Source: Orychophragmus violaceus
Taxonomy: Eukaryota > Streptophyta > Magnoliopsida > Brassicales > Brassicaceae
Direction: 5' to 3'
NCBI GenBank assembly: GCA_030180135.1
Contig: CM058238.1
Location: 3,854,461 to 3,918,460, forward strand
DNA: 64,000 nucleotides
This document shows, piece by piece, positions 11,084 through 21,150 of this stretch (its first letter is position 1; each line of letters opens with the position of its first letter). The notes under the pieces are model-generated. The model saw only the letters and a program-made list of their open reading frames with translations, did not search any database and had not been told where the DNA came from. Position numbers and translations under genes: made by a program.

Positions 11084-12741
11084 GAGCACCCACATTGGCG
11101 TTATCCAATGTGGGTTTCTTAATCATATTTTATTAATATTTGTGTTAGATAAGAATAGTTAAGAGACTTAGTTTATTTGAGTGTTCCATTAGTGTTACCT
11201 AATAGGGGTTTTTTGGAAATATTGTTGGCATCAGGGCTTCTAAGAAATCTTGAATACAGCATGATAAGCATTCAGCTGAACCAAGCACTTCTCCCTATCA
11301 ACCCTGGATTGTTCTTCATCCTGGAACAGAATAAGGCCAGCAACATGATGACTCTACTAGACAACAAACACAGAGGCAGAGGATTCAGACTACGGCAAAC
11401 AAATTCAACAGTGGTAGCAAGGAGTTCTCCCCATCAAAACCAAGTTGGCCATCCATTTACCAGACAAGGATTTATATAGAGAATAGCATTCAAAAATGGT
11501 AGTTATAAGAAAATCACATTAGATAAAAGGATACAAATGTTATAACCCCAACACCAAACCGAGCCATCATCTGCCAAAAGCTTACAAGGATAAAGAATGG
11601 TTAATACAGATCTATACCATATCAGATTCATAAAATATGAACATGAACAAGCAAGCTTAGTCCATGATCCTACAAACTTACGTTCGTATTTGAAGTCCAA
11701 GTTCCAATAAACTTAATCAAGCTAAAACATCATCGCCATTACGATCATTTGTATCATATATAACTCATGCATACTCTTAATTTCATAACCGGAAGTTCAT
11801 GGATGCAGACAAGGGAGCTAGCTTTATCAAACAGAATGTTTCGATCATTCATCCACAGACACTAATTTCTTAGATAATTCTTTTGGTCAAATCAGCATAA
11901 CACGGTAATAGAAGAACAATGTGAACTCAGACATATATGAATAGAAGAAACCACCTGAGACAGCGAGACTGTGATAAGCACCAGTAGCGATACCAACGAT
12001 TCCAGTCTGATCTCCGGCTGATTGATCTGGGAAATCGAACTGGACTCGAACAGGAACAAGCTCGTCCGATTCCCAACCCGTGCCAAGACGGCCGAACATT
12101 CCTCTTCCCCATGAGTAAACACATCCATCGCCTCCAGTTATTTAACAAAAAAAAAACAACTCAAGAATAAACATAAGAATCTCTCTTGTCTACTAAATGA
12201 TGAAGTCGTTGAATTATTATTTTGTTTTACCAGTCAGAGCGATAGTATGCGTTTCACCGGCGACAAGAGAGATTATTTTCCGGGATAAATCTTCAGAAAT
12301 CGGTAACGCCGGCTGTTTGTCTTCCATTGCCATCGCTTGAAGAATCTCTCTGTGGGTTTCTGGAACCGATAAGGTTCGTCCTCAAGTTGCTTTCTCAAAT
12401 CATTCAGGCTTCTGCGATCAAACACTCGTTCTAGTCAAAACACTCGTTGGGATTGAGAAGATGTTGAGGTTTGTGAGGTTAAGGAGACAAGCAAGGAAGA
12501 CGCCAGAGAGCCCGTGACGGTGGAAGGAGGATACAGCGGAGAAGGAATGGGCTCACCCAGAAAGAAAAAAAAAAAAAAATTTAACCCAATGGGAAGCAGC
12601 CACGTGGCTAAGAAACAGGCTCTTAAATCTCTTATCTAAGAAACGATCCTTAGCAAATACCCATTTATTTATTTATTTTTATGTATTTAGCCTAAGAAAC
12701 AGAGCCCAAAAAACCCTTATGAAACTCCAATGGACCTGCTC
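11084..12741. mobile_element. DNA transposon carrying RCC1-gene exons (Pack-TYPE)
   Basis: A 1658-bp element begins GAGCACCCACATTGG and ends CCAATGGACCTGCTC, imperfect terminal inverted repeats. It is flanked by TGA at 11081-11083 and 12742-12744. Copy A of the surrounding duplication reads GGGTTCGACTGATCAAGTG without the element, so boundaries and the 3-bp duplication are directly supported. The inverted-repeat start (GAGCA...CATTGG) and TNA target fit PIF/Harbinger-like MITEs. No transposase is present. The interior holds captured exons and introns of an RCC1-repeat gene (separate entry), so movement must have been supplied in trans. Confidence 0.82.
11530..12333 (-). pseudogene. Captured RCC1-repeat gene fragment
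   Basis: Minus strand. An ATG at 12333 opens MAMEDKQPALPISEDLSRK and IISLVAGETHTIALT, with a donor after 12231. The next exon (12131-11955) reads GDGCVYSWGRGMFGRLGTG, then WESDELVPVRV and IVGIATGAYHSLAVS. After another intron, 11570 onward gives DDGSVWCWGYNIC. These are the first repeats of an RCC1 beta-propeller protein (plant RCC1 family, chromatin or guanine-exchange related in the family at large). Splice sites and frame are preserved across three exons, but the remaining propeller blades are absent, so a functional propeller is impossible. The retained introns show capture from DNA, not from mRNA. The 250 bp beyond 11500 may be further captured sequence that I do not recognise. Confidence 0.8.
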
Positions 12742-13134
12742 TGATCAAGTGAAAATAGAAGATCAAGAGCAAAACAAATTATATTATGGAAATGGGTTTC
12801 GACTGATCAGAAGAGAAATAAATATATTCAAAATGGGCTCAATTGTAAGCCCATTATGATGATACGAGCCACTTTTTTTAAAAGGTCTTGCTTGTAGAAG
12901 AAAGTCAACTCTCGCTTAACCGAGTCGGTTTGTTTCCCGCTATAATATTTGGCGGGAAGCAAATAGAAGCCAAATAATTAACAGCCTTATATATCTCAAA
13001 TTTTTTTTTCTGTTCTGAAACCATTATATATCTCATAATTCCAAAGAGAAATAACATATTTTCACGTTTATTTATCTTTAATTAATTCTGCATTTTTTTG
13101 TTTATTCAATCAAAATTTCAATTACGATATTTAA
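12742..13134 (+). repeat. Segmental duplication copy B (right part)
   Basis: Nearly identical to 8504-8853 joined to 10891-10932. Reads through GCATTTTTTTGTTTATTC without the Helitrons that interrupt copy A, and so records the pre-insertion site. Ends about 35 bp before the CYCD4;2 stop codon. Confidence 0.9.
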
Positions 13135-13168
13135 AAAAAGGGAGAAAACAGAGAAAAGGAGAGAGAAA

Positions 13169-13324
13169 TTAAGAAAGAGAAGTGAGAGAGGATGAAACAG
13201 AAGTAGTAGAAAGAGAAACAGACTGATGAGTCTTAAATTGTAAGACTACATTATTGAGTGGTGTTTGTGGCCATGAAGCTGACCCATCTCTCTCGATCAT
13301 TTCACCAATCTTCATCACTCTCTC

Positions 13325-13360
<36 letters not shown>

Positions 13361-14944
13361 CAAAATGTGAATCAAGAAATAAAAAGAGACAAAGAAAACA
13401 TAAAGCTTGAGCCTTTTTTGGTCCCCATGAGGACCCAGAGATCATCTAGTTTGATTGTAGTTGGAACCCATCATCATATACGGAGTGAGAAAAACAACAT
13501 AAACCAAAACATGTGAGTGTGTCACGAGGGCTCACAATTAACGACTATAATTGAATTGGTCTTTCTTTTGGTCTATACTCGAACTGGTTTTGGTATTTTA
13601 TAGGTATACAAACAGGGGACATAAATATACAATGTGCATGAATGTATGCATATATCTATGTCTATCACTGAACCACCAATGTGGGTGACTGATAAGTGAA
13701 GTGGCTCATACCCCTTATATATTATTAATGATCCCTTCCAACTACCGATGTTAGACTTATGTCCTAATACTTTCTTACCTTATCAAGGTGTGAGCAGAAG
13801 GAAGAGAAGGAGAATTCGTCAAACTGCAATATGTTGTGTTCTCCAGAAACAGAAAGAGCAACAGCAGCACCAATCTCTGAAGCTCTAAACTCCAAAAAGT
13901 CAATACCTGTCCACACATCACACAACTAGTTTAAAATTGAGGTTGAATATGTTAACAAAATCCAATGAAAAAGGATAGCCTTTCACCTTTGGTTGTGCTG
14001 GCTATCACTTCTAGTGATCTGGATATCAGCCTGCTGGATGGTTCTTGAGCATAGCCATTAACCTTACTCAAAAAGTATCTTATGTAAGAGCACGGTGTCA
14101 CGGCTTGTAACCTCCATTTCAATACGTTCAAAACCAAAAGTTCCATTCTTTGAACTGATTTAGCCTCAAACACGAACCGAGGATCTCCAACCTATTAATG
14201 TTTATCATTACTATAATGTTTTTAATTTTGGTTTTGAAAACTACAATGAGAGATTAATAGAAAACCTGCAGATGTGTTAACTCTGGAACTTTAGTTTCCT
14301 CAATTTTGGCTGCTAGGGATAAACAAGCAACAGCCAACAATTGTACAATCCAAGCTTTTCCACACTACATAAGAAATCATAACTCTTTCAATCGATAATC
14401 AAAAGGGTGTCAAATCTTAGGACAGGGAATGAGTTTATCTAACTTACAGGCAAGTCATGAACAGATAAGAAACGATCCAAGTAGTTAACTGCTAGGCATA
14501 TACACAATGGTCCAAACTGAAGTTCCTCACAAGCCTGTAATAACCAAGGACATAAGATATTATACAAAGTTAACTACAGATCAGAGATAAGGCAAAGTCT
14601 ATGTCTTTTTCAGATCAAAGTCACTCAGATATCTAGAACATTGACTTGGTAAGAATTGAGTCAACAGAAGAATAAAAAAAGCTGACCTTCCAAATCCAAT
14701 CAAGGGCTTGATTTCTGACATTTAAATCCAAATCCCCACTTCTCAGTCTCTTGAGGTAATCATCTCTCGGCGAATATTGTTTCTCCTTCTCAATCATTTC
14801 TCTAATGGTCTCTTCGTTCTCCGATGGAAAACCAACATGAAGAATCGATGTTCGGTAGGAAGTAATCGAGTTTGTGTCGCTGTTCTCATCATCAGAGTTG
14901 ATGGTCTCTCTGGATAGGAGATTTGATCTTACAATATCTGCCAT
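13169..14944 (-). CDS. CYCD4;2: D-type cyclin CYCD4;2
   Basis: Six exons on the minus strand: 14944-14687, 14534-14448, 14364-14266, 14191-13987, 13906-13779, 13324-13169. They sum to 310 codons plus stop in one frame, all with GT-AG introns. D cyclins bind CDKA to drive G1/S entry; CYCD4 members act in stomatal-lineage and hypocotyl cell division. The cyclin box is clear: LNVRNQALDWIWK, then LAVNYLDRFLS, then AVACLSLAAKIEE. The cyclin C domain starts at about FEAKSVQRMELLVLNVLKW. The N-terminus (MADIVRSNLLSRET...) has no LxCxE retinoblastoma-binding motif, a known peculiarity of CYCD4;2 against other D cyclins. A (CA)n tract directly precedes the last exon's acceptor. Intron 5 carries a decayed MITE ending a few bases from the donor of exon 5. 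Position between AGP4 and GRF6 agrees with AT5G10440. Confidence 0.93.
13327..13358. repeat. (CA)n tract at splice acceptor
   Basis: On the transcribed (minus) strand this is a (GT)n run ending in GTGCAG, so the polypyrimidine tract of the last CYCD4;2 intron is replaced by a GT microsatellite immediately before the AG. Confidence 0.9.
13672..13771. mobile_element. Degenerate fold-back MITE, half copy
   Basis: The right part (CTTCCAACTACCGATGTTAG, then ACTTATGTCCTAA) matches the terminal repeat of the complete element at 37717-37879; the left terminal repeat is mostly lost. Lies in the last intron of CYCD4;2, 8 bp from the exon 5 boundary. Confidence 0.7.
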
Positions 14945-16156
14945 TATAGAGGGTCAAAGTTGTTGCCTTTTCCACAAATTTAAAGATTTTCTCTGTTTTA
15001 TTTTGTTGTTCTTTGTTGTATTTTACCTTATGTTTATTTTGGGGTAAGATATTCATTGATAAATAGATGAAGATGTGGTTTAGGGTAAGAGATGAAAAGT
15101 GATGGAGAGAAGCAAAAAAGATGATGAAAAATGGAGAAAATTCAAATCAAAGGGTATCATTATCATGGAAACAAATATTTTTATTTAAATATGGAAACTA
15201 ATTTTTTTTTTTGAACATAAAATATGGAAACTAATTTGAAATATTGATGTGAACAAGGTCAATGGTTGCTCTTATTTCTTATATTTTGACATAAAAATGC
15301 ATAACAATTCACATATTCATTTTTTTTAATCTGAAGATACAGCGAATGTTTAATACGAAATACACCGAACCATTTATTTTCTAAGTTAACAAATCTTTAA
15401 CAGGATAACAGTTTTACATAATTTTTTTTTTTAATTATAAATTTTGTAGTGGAGGTGGACTGGAATCACGTGTGAGCGAGCAACTTTGGTTCTTTAGTTT
15501 TAAATTTTTACAGTATCTTTTTCTGAAAAGATTTGTGGGAGAAATGAAAAGTTGGAAGAAATATATGAGAAAACAATTATGTCTCAGAAATCGACCAAAG
15601 ACTGTGTTTTATTTAATATCGTTTCATGCATGCAATGCAGACAAAGTGGTCCAGGTACAATCTGATGTTTTGCATCTCTTTTGTGTAATGAGATTCGACT
15701 TCTTTGATTCTCACCTCGAATCTTGCATACGTGGTTTGCACGCCTATGGTCGCTCTATGTTACATAAATCTTGTTGCTTGGACTTTGACTGGATTTATTA
15801 TACTATTTACAAAGAGAAGGAAGTTACTATATTCACCCCCCAAAAACCATCCAAGATTTTTGACTTGAAACAGAGGAGACCGTAGATTTCTGGTTTCCAA
15901 CTTGAACCAATTAGACCGTAGAAGAATCAAGAATCGAGTATAAGGATGAAGAGATTTTCAAGGCTTAAGCAAAGTCAAGAGATGACTAATTTTAGAGTAG
16001 ACAACATAGTTTTAGACTTTTTGACAGAGTAGACAAATCAACAAGCTGTGCACATAATCATCAGAAACACAAACAATATTTTGTCATAGTTTTGAGCCAA
16101 GGATCGAAATCTGGTGGCAGAAACATGCCGCATACCAACTCCCTTCCTCAAGATCC
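14945..16156. other. Intergenic: CYCD4;2 promoter and GRF6 3' region
   Basis: Contains the upstream region of CYCD4;2 and the downstream region of GRF6 (both minus strand). A 137-codon frame at 15472-15885 starts with GTG and shows no family similarity; I do not accept it as a gene. Confidence 0.5.
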
Positions 16157-17644
16157 TCACGCCTCGTCCATCTGCTCCTGAACAAAGAATATTAATAACT
16201 CAGCACACACAGATTCTCGGTTATTTCAGTTTTAAGCCGTTATTTGATGTATCTAATGTGATGCATCTGATCAGGGATATCAAGCACAGTTCGCTATGAT
16301 CATAACCCTATTCACACTAAGACCCGATATCTCATAGTGAAGAAAGAGAAACCGAATGTTAGTAAATAACTTTAAGATAAAAAGTTGAGGTGCGGGGAAA
16401 AAGAGATGCGAACCTGCATATCGGAGGTCCAAAGGGTTAGATTGTCCCTCAGCAACTGCATTATGAGAGTGCTGTCTTTGTAGGATTCTTCTCCCAGTGT
16501 GTCAAGCTCAGCTATGGCTTCTTCAAAAGCCTAGAGGTGAATCAAACATCAAAATTTAGAATGTCCCAAGCAATGATAAAATATGTTGTGTAACTAAATC
16601 CCTTATACATAAATGAGTGAGACGTTCTGGTTCAAACATATGAGAGATCACTCCTAATATGGACTTGTTCATCACAGAGAGTGCGATTCTTATAAAGAAA
16701 AGGACTTTTTTACAAAAAGCTGATTCAAATTGATCCAATAGAAGAACCATGGATCAAAGACTTTTCCCAACAAATATCTTAAGAAAAAATAGTCAACCAG
16801 TCATTGGTCAATCCCTTTAGTCAAAACATGTATCAAGAAACAGGAGAAAACTATCCAGGGATAAACTCAGAACAATGACTTATGTGTGTTGCTAAAGAGT
16901 AAAGAAGAATAACCTGTTTGGCCATGTTACAAGCTTTGTCTGAAGAATTGAGGATCTCATAGTAGAAGACTGAGAAATTTAGGGCAAGACCAAGCCTTAT
17001 TGGATGAGTAGGCGCCATATCAGCAGCTGCAATATCCTTGAGAAACATTCACATTGACAAATAAGTCGCCATCAGTTTTTGGTACCAAGTAATATGATAT
17101 GAAAAACTTGAGGCAAGCAATTGTAACTCTTTCAATTCCCACAGTATCTAGAACTCACCTGAGCTGCCTTGTAAGCGAGCATGGTATCTTCAGCAGCTGC
17201 TTTCCTCTCATCTCCAGACTTAAACTCAGCCATGTACCGATGATAATCGCCCTTCATCTTCAAGTAAAAAACTTTAGACTCGCTTGCCACGGCGGATGGG
17301 ATCAGATGCGAGTCAAGGAGCTTGAGGATCCCGGAGCAAACGGAAGAAAGCTCCGTCTCCACTTTAGATCTGTAATCCTTGACGAGCGACACGTGCTCCT
17401 CGTTCTTCCGGCTCTCTTCCTTCTGCTCAATCGAGGACACGATCCTCCAGGCGGCGCGTAGAGATCCGATCACGTTCTTGTAGGCAACTGATAGGAGATT
17501 CCTCTCCTCCACGGTGAGCTCCTCTGCTGGAGTGGCGCCTGTGACGAGCTTCTCCATGAACTGGACCATCTCCTCGTAACGCTCCGCTTGCTCGGCGAGC
17601 TTCGCCATGTACACATACTGGTCTCTGCCTAATGTCGCCGCCAT
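16157..17644 (-). CDS. GRF6: 14-3-3 protein lambda
   Basis: Four exons on the minus strand: 17644-17159, 17036-16914, 16530-16414 and a 21-nt final exon 16177-16157. Together 248 codons plus stop. 14-3-3 proteins are dimeric cytosolic/nuclear adaptors that bind phosphoserine motifs on client enzymes, kinases and transcription factors; lambda is linked to cold, phosphate and defence signalling. Start MAATLGRDQYVYMAKLAEQA is the non-epsilon lambda/kappa type. The family signatures RNLLSVAYKNV and YKDSTLIMQLLRDNLTLWTS are present. The phosphopeptide pocket residues (Lys and Arg in the RNLLSVAYKN, RSK and YHRY helices) are intact. The last exon encodes only EQMDEA. Order and sequence agree with AT5G10450; GRF8 (kappa, AT5G65430) is its whole-genome-duplication partner. 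Confidence 0.97.
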
Positions 17645-18320
17645 TGGAGAGAGAAAGGTTTAATCTTTTTTTTTTTTGGTGAATTTTTGTAAGAAAATAA
17701 AAAAAAAGAGAGAAGAAGAATAAAGGATAAAGAGTCAGGTGGGGTATAGAAAAAATATATTTCCCACGCGCGCGTGGTTTCAATTTTGATTATACGACGT
17801 CGCTTTGCTTGAGAAACTTTCGTAAAGTCAGGCGTGTGTGGTGTTTAGGCGCGTGAAATGTGGGAGGGGTTTGGTTTTGAGATAAGAGCGAGTGAATGGA
17901 CGATAATATTTTTTTAGTGAGTCAGCTCTGGATAATTGGGCCTTTATTAGGCCTTTCTGAAGCTTAATACTATTCCCCTTGCCGGTTATCGAAAACACCG
18001 ACGAAATGATATGGTCTTAGAAAGTTACCACATGAAATTTTGAAACTAGTGACATCTTCATCCTTCATAATCCCAAAATTAGTAACAAGACCTTTTCAAA
18101 CTCAGTTTCTCATGTGAGAAAACTTGTTTAATATATTCTCTAATATTTGGTCAAATACTAGAATATATAATACGAAGATAAATGTATATGTTCCAAATAA
18201 AATTAAGTTAATGTTTTGTGTTGCAACAAAATTATAGTGTTTTAGTGTGTTACACTAGTATTCAAAAATAGTTTCTGAGACTAGAGTTTTGTTCTTTATG
18301 CTTCACAATATTTCTTTTTG
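17645..18320. other. GRF6 upstream region
   Basis: 5' flank of GRF6. It includes a T-rich leader, CACGCGCGCG at 17764-17773 and an ACGT core (TACGACGTCG, 17792-17801). No second gene was seen. Confidence 0.4.
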
Positions 18321-18323
18321 ATC

Positions 18324-18846
18324 TGCATGCACTGATTAAACTTAGAAGTAGTTACATTTGTGGACAAACTTGAGCTTCCTCTATCAATTAGTGATGACCA
18401 TTAATTCACATAAGTTGTTTTTATTGTGAGAGGTATTGATTTAGAACTTGAGATGGTAATTGGTTTTCAACTGAATATATAATATATAGTCATCAAACAT
18501 AATAATAACAAACAATGTAATATGTTTATTTTAACTATCATAAACAAAATCAACCTAATAAGCTTAATAAGTATTAGAAACGTGATTAACACTTTACATT
18601 TCTACTACTTAGACTAAATGTCAATAACGTTCATTAACTTAAAACGTAAAATAAATGATACATTTGAATTATGTTTGAGGTAAACAATTTTTTAATGTTT
18701 TTCAAAACATTAGATTTCTTGTTTGGTATTAGGTTAAATCATCTTTAGATGTAGTAAGTATGTGAATGATGTCGAATTACAAATTGAGAGTATATATATT
18801 TTTTTGGGGGTAAACTGAGCGTAAACTGAGCATATATGTACTTCAA
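18324..18846 (+). repeat. Direct repeat, copy 1
   Basis: About 520 bp, closely similar in order and sequence to 19173-19690 (shared blocks such as ACATAAGTTGTTTTTATTGT and AGTATTAGAAACGTGATTAA). No terminal TG...CA or target duplication could be confirmed. Confidence 0.85.
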
Positions 18847-19172
18847 ATCTTCTTCATGAGTCTCCAATGCCGAAACTGAGCCGATTCAGATACAACCAGC
18901 GATAGAAACATAAATTGCCGATGACAGGAAGCGAAAGGAGAGAGAAGAAATCAGTGACAAAATCAATGTAAGTCAGAGCTCAGAGTTCCAGATCAATTTC
19001 CCGCCAAATCGGTTAACCAACGCCCCCATATAATCGCATGTTTGTCACTTGATTCGATACAGTTTAGCAATCTTAAGGCTTAGACAACTGTTATTTTTGT
19101 TTCGTGTCATACAAGAAATAAATGAAGCTCGTGGTTCAACATCTAGGAAGAGGGCACGAGTTGCATAACTGC

Positions 19173-19690
19173 ATAATATGCACTGATTAAGCTTAAAAGT
19201 AGTTACATTAGTAGACAAACGTGAGCTTTCTCGATCAATTAGTCGTGGCCACTAATTCACATAAGTTGTTTTTATTGTGAGAGGTATTGATTTATAACTT
19301 GAGCTGGTGACTAGTTTTCAACTGAACATATAATATATAGTCATCGAACATAATAATAACAAACAATGTAATAAATTTATTTTAAGACTATCATAAACAA
19401 AATTAACATAGTGAGCTTAATAAGTATTAGAAACGTGATTAACACTTTACATTTCCACTAATTAAACTAAATGCCAATAACGTTCAATAACTTAAAATGT
19501 AAAATAAATGATACTTATGAATTATGTTTGAGGTAAAATGTTTTTCAAAACATTAGATTTCTTGTTTGATGTTAGGTCTGGCAATATCATCGATGAACAA
19601 ATCATCTTTATATGTAGTAAGTGTGTGAATGATGTCGAATTATAAATTGAGCGTATATATATTGGATAAAACTGAGCGTAAGCTGAGCGT
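19173..19690 (+). repeat. Direct repeat, copy 2
   Basis: Second copy of the repeat, same orientation, separated from copy 1 by about 330 bp. The spacer has no coding capacity. Either an old tandem duplication or the paired ends of a small, decayed terminal-repeat element. Confidence 0.85.
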
Positions 19691-19699
19691 ACATAATAT

Positions 19700-20800
19700 T
19701 TCAAATATGTTAATTAAGATTATTACAATTTTTAGTTAATAAATTTTATTTGTTTCGGGTTGACCAAAATAAATAAATTATTTGTTTCAAATTAGTTTTG
19801 GCTCTATTCTTTTCGTCATCGCAATAACAACAACCTGCGACTAAAATTTATTCATAACTATCTTCTTTATTGGTCTTCAGCTGAAAGACATAAAAACACA
19901 ACGATCACATAATCAAAGGAATTCAACAATGTCGAATCCACATGTTTCATCTTCTTTCTCTCTCCTATGACTGAAAAACAATTACTTATTTTTTTTTGTC
20001 TTTTTCACGTTAAGTTTTGAGTCGCAGGCAGCTGTCGCTGCGATGGCGAAAAAAACATAGCATTTATACATTAGATGTATTATTTATTTAATGGTGAAAA
20101 GTAAATGTATCACAAAAAATTAATAAGAGTAAATTTAAGATTTCACAAGTAATAAAATAACAATAAACAATAAGTGTTAAGGTAGTACATACATTCAAAC
20201 CGATAAAACAGACAAAGGTTATTAAAGGTAAAAAGTAATAAGTGAAATACGAAAATAATAATAACATTCTTTTAAATTTAGTATAAAGATTATATGATAA
20301 TGTTGTTGATAAATTAATGTGTTTGTAAATGTAAAGAATCCAAACACATTAACTATCACTATTTATAAACCACATTTAGAAAATAAAACACCATCTACAA
20401 ACAACCAAATCCAAAACATTTCAATTAAGCAACACTAATAAGACACTTGTTAGTTTACTACCAACTTATTTATAGTGAAAGATAATTTCATAAAAATCAT
20501 TTAACACTTTTATAATACTTGTTAGTCTTTGTATATAATAATTAATATCCGAGTGATTTTATTGGTTGAAATGCTGATCACACAAAACATTGAGATTTTT
20601 TTTTTTTTTTTGCATGAGAGGTTTAAAAGAAGCTCCATCATGTCGTTTGAGATGCAAAAAAAGATCTTATTCTCTCAGAAATCCTTGTTAATTATGAATT
20701 TGTATTGATGATCACTGATTCTTTTTTCTTCTCTATAATTGTAAGATTGGGTTTAGTTTGACCAAAAGCAAAAGATTATATATGATCGTTCTCCTGAGCA
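19700..20800. other. AT-rich intergenic, nothing recognised
   Basis: No supported gene or transposon end. Confidence 0.4.
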
Positions 20801-21150
20801 CTTAGTTTTCACTTTCAGACTTGTGTCTCTCGTCGAAATCTCCATTTTTTCCAGTGTAAGAAACTAAATGACTTGCTTTTCGTTTTTACTAGCTGTAATG
20901 TTCACCTAGCTTTTGTGGTCGTAGACATCTGTTTCTTCATTTTTGTTTCATGCATCTCTTTCATGATAGTTTAGAATCACTGTGCAAGATAATTTTTGGT
21001 TTTGATTCACGTTTGGATCCTCTGGAAGCTATAGTTTTAAGTGAATTGGTCTATATATATTTTTTTTAATTTGGATATCTTTGATCTGTCTAATAATTAT
21101 TTATTTGGATATTGTTGTAACTTCAGAGGCAAGGTTGAAACTGAAGAATA

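Noticed and set aside
11177..11479. 100-codon plus-strand frame inside the Pack-TYPE element
   Set aside because: No similarity that I recognise, and the RCC1 cargo reads the other strand. May be captured non-coding DNA.
15472..15885. 137-codon plus-strand frame
   Set aside because: Starts at GTG, no recognisable motif, lies in the CYCD4;2 promoter; treated as chance.
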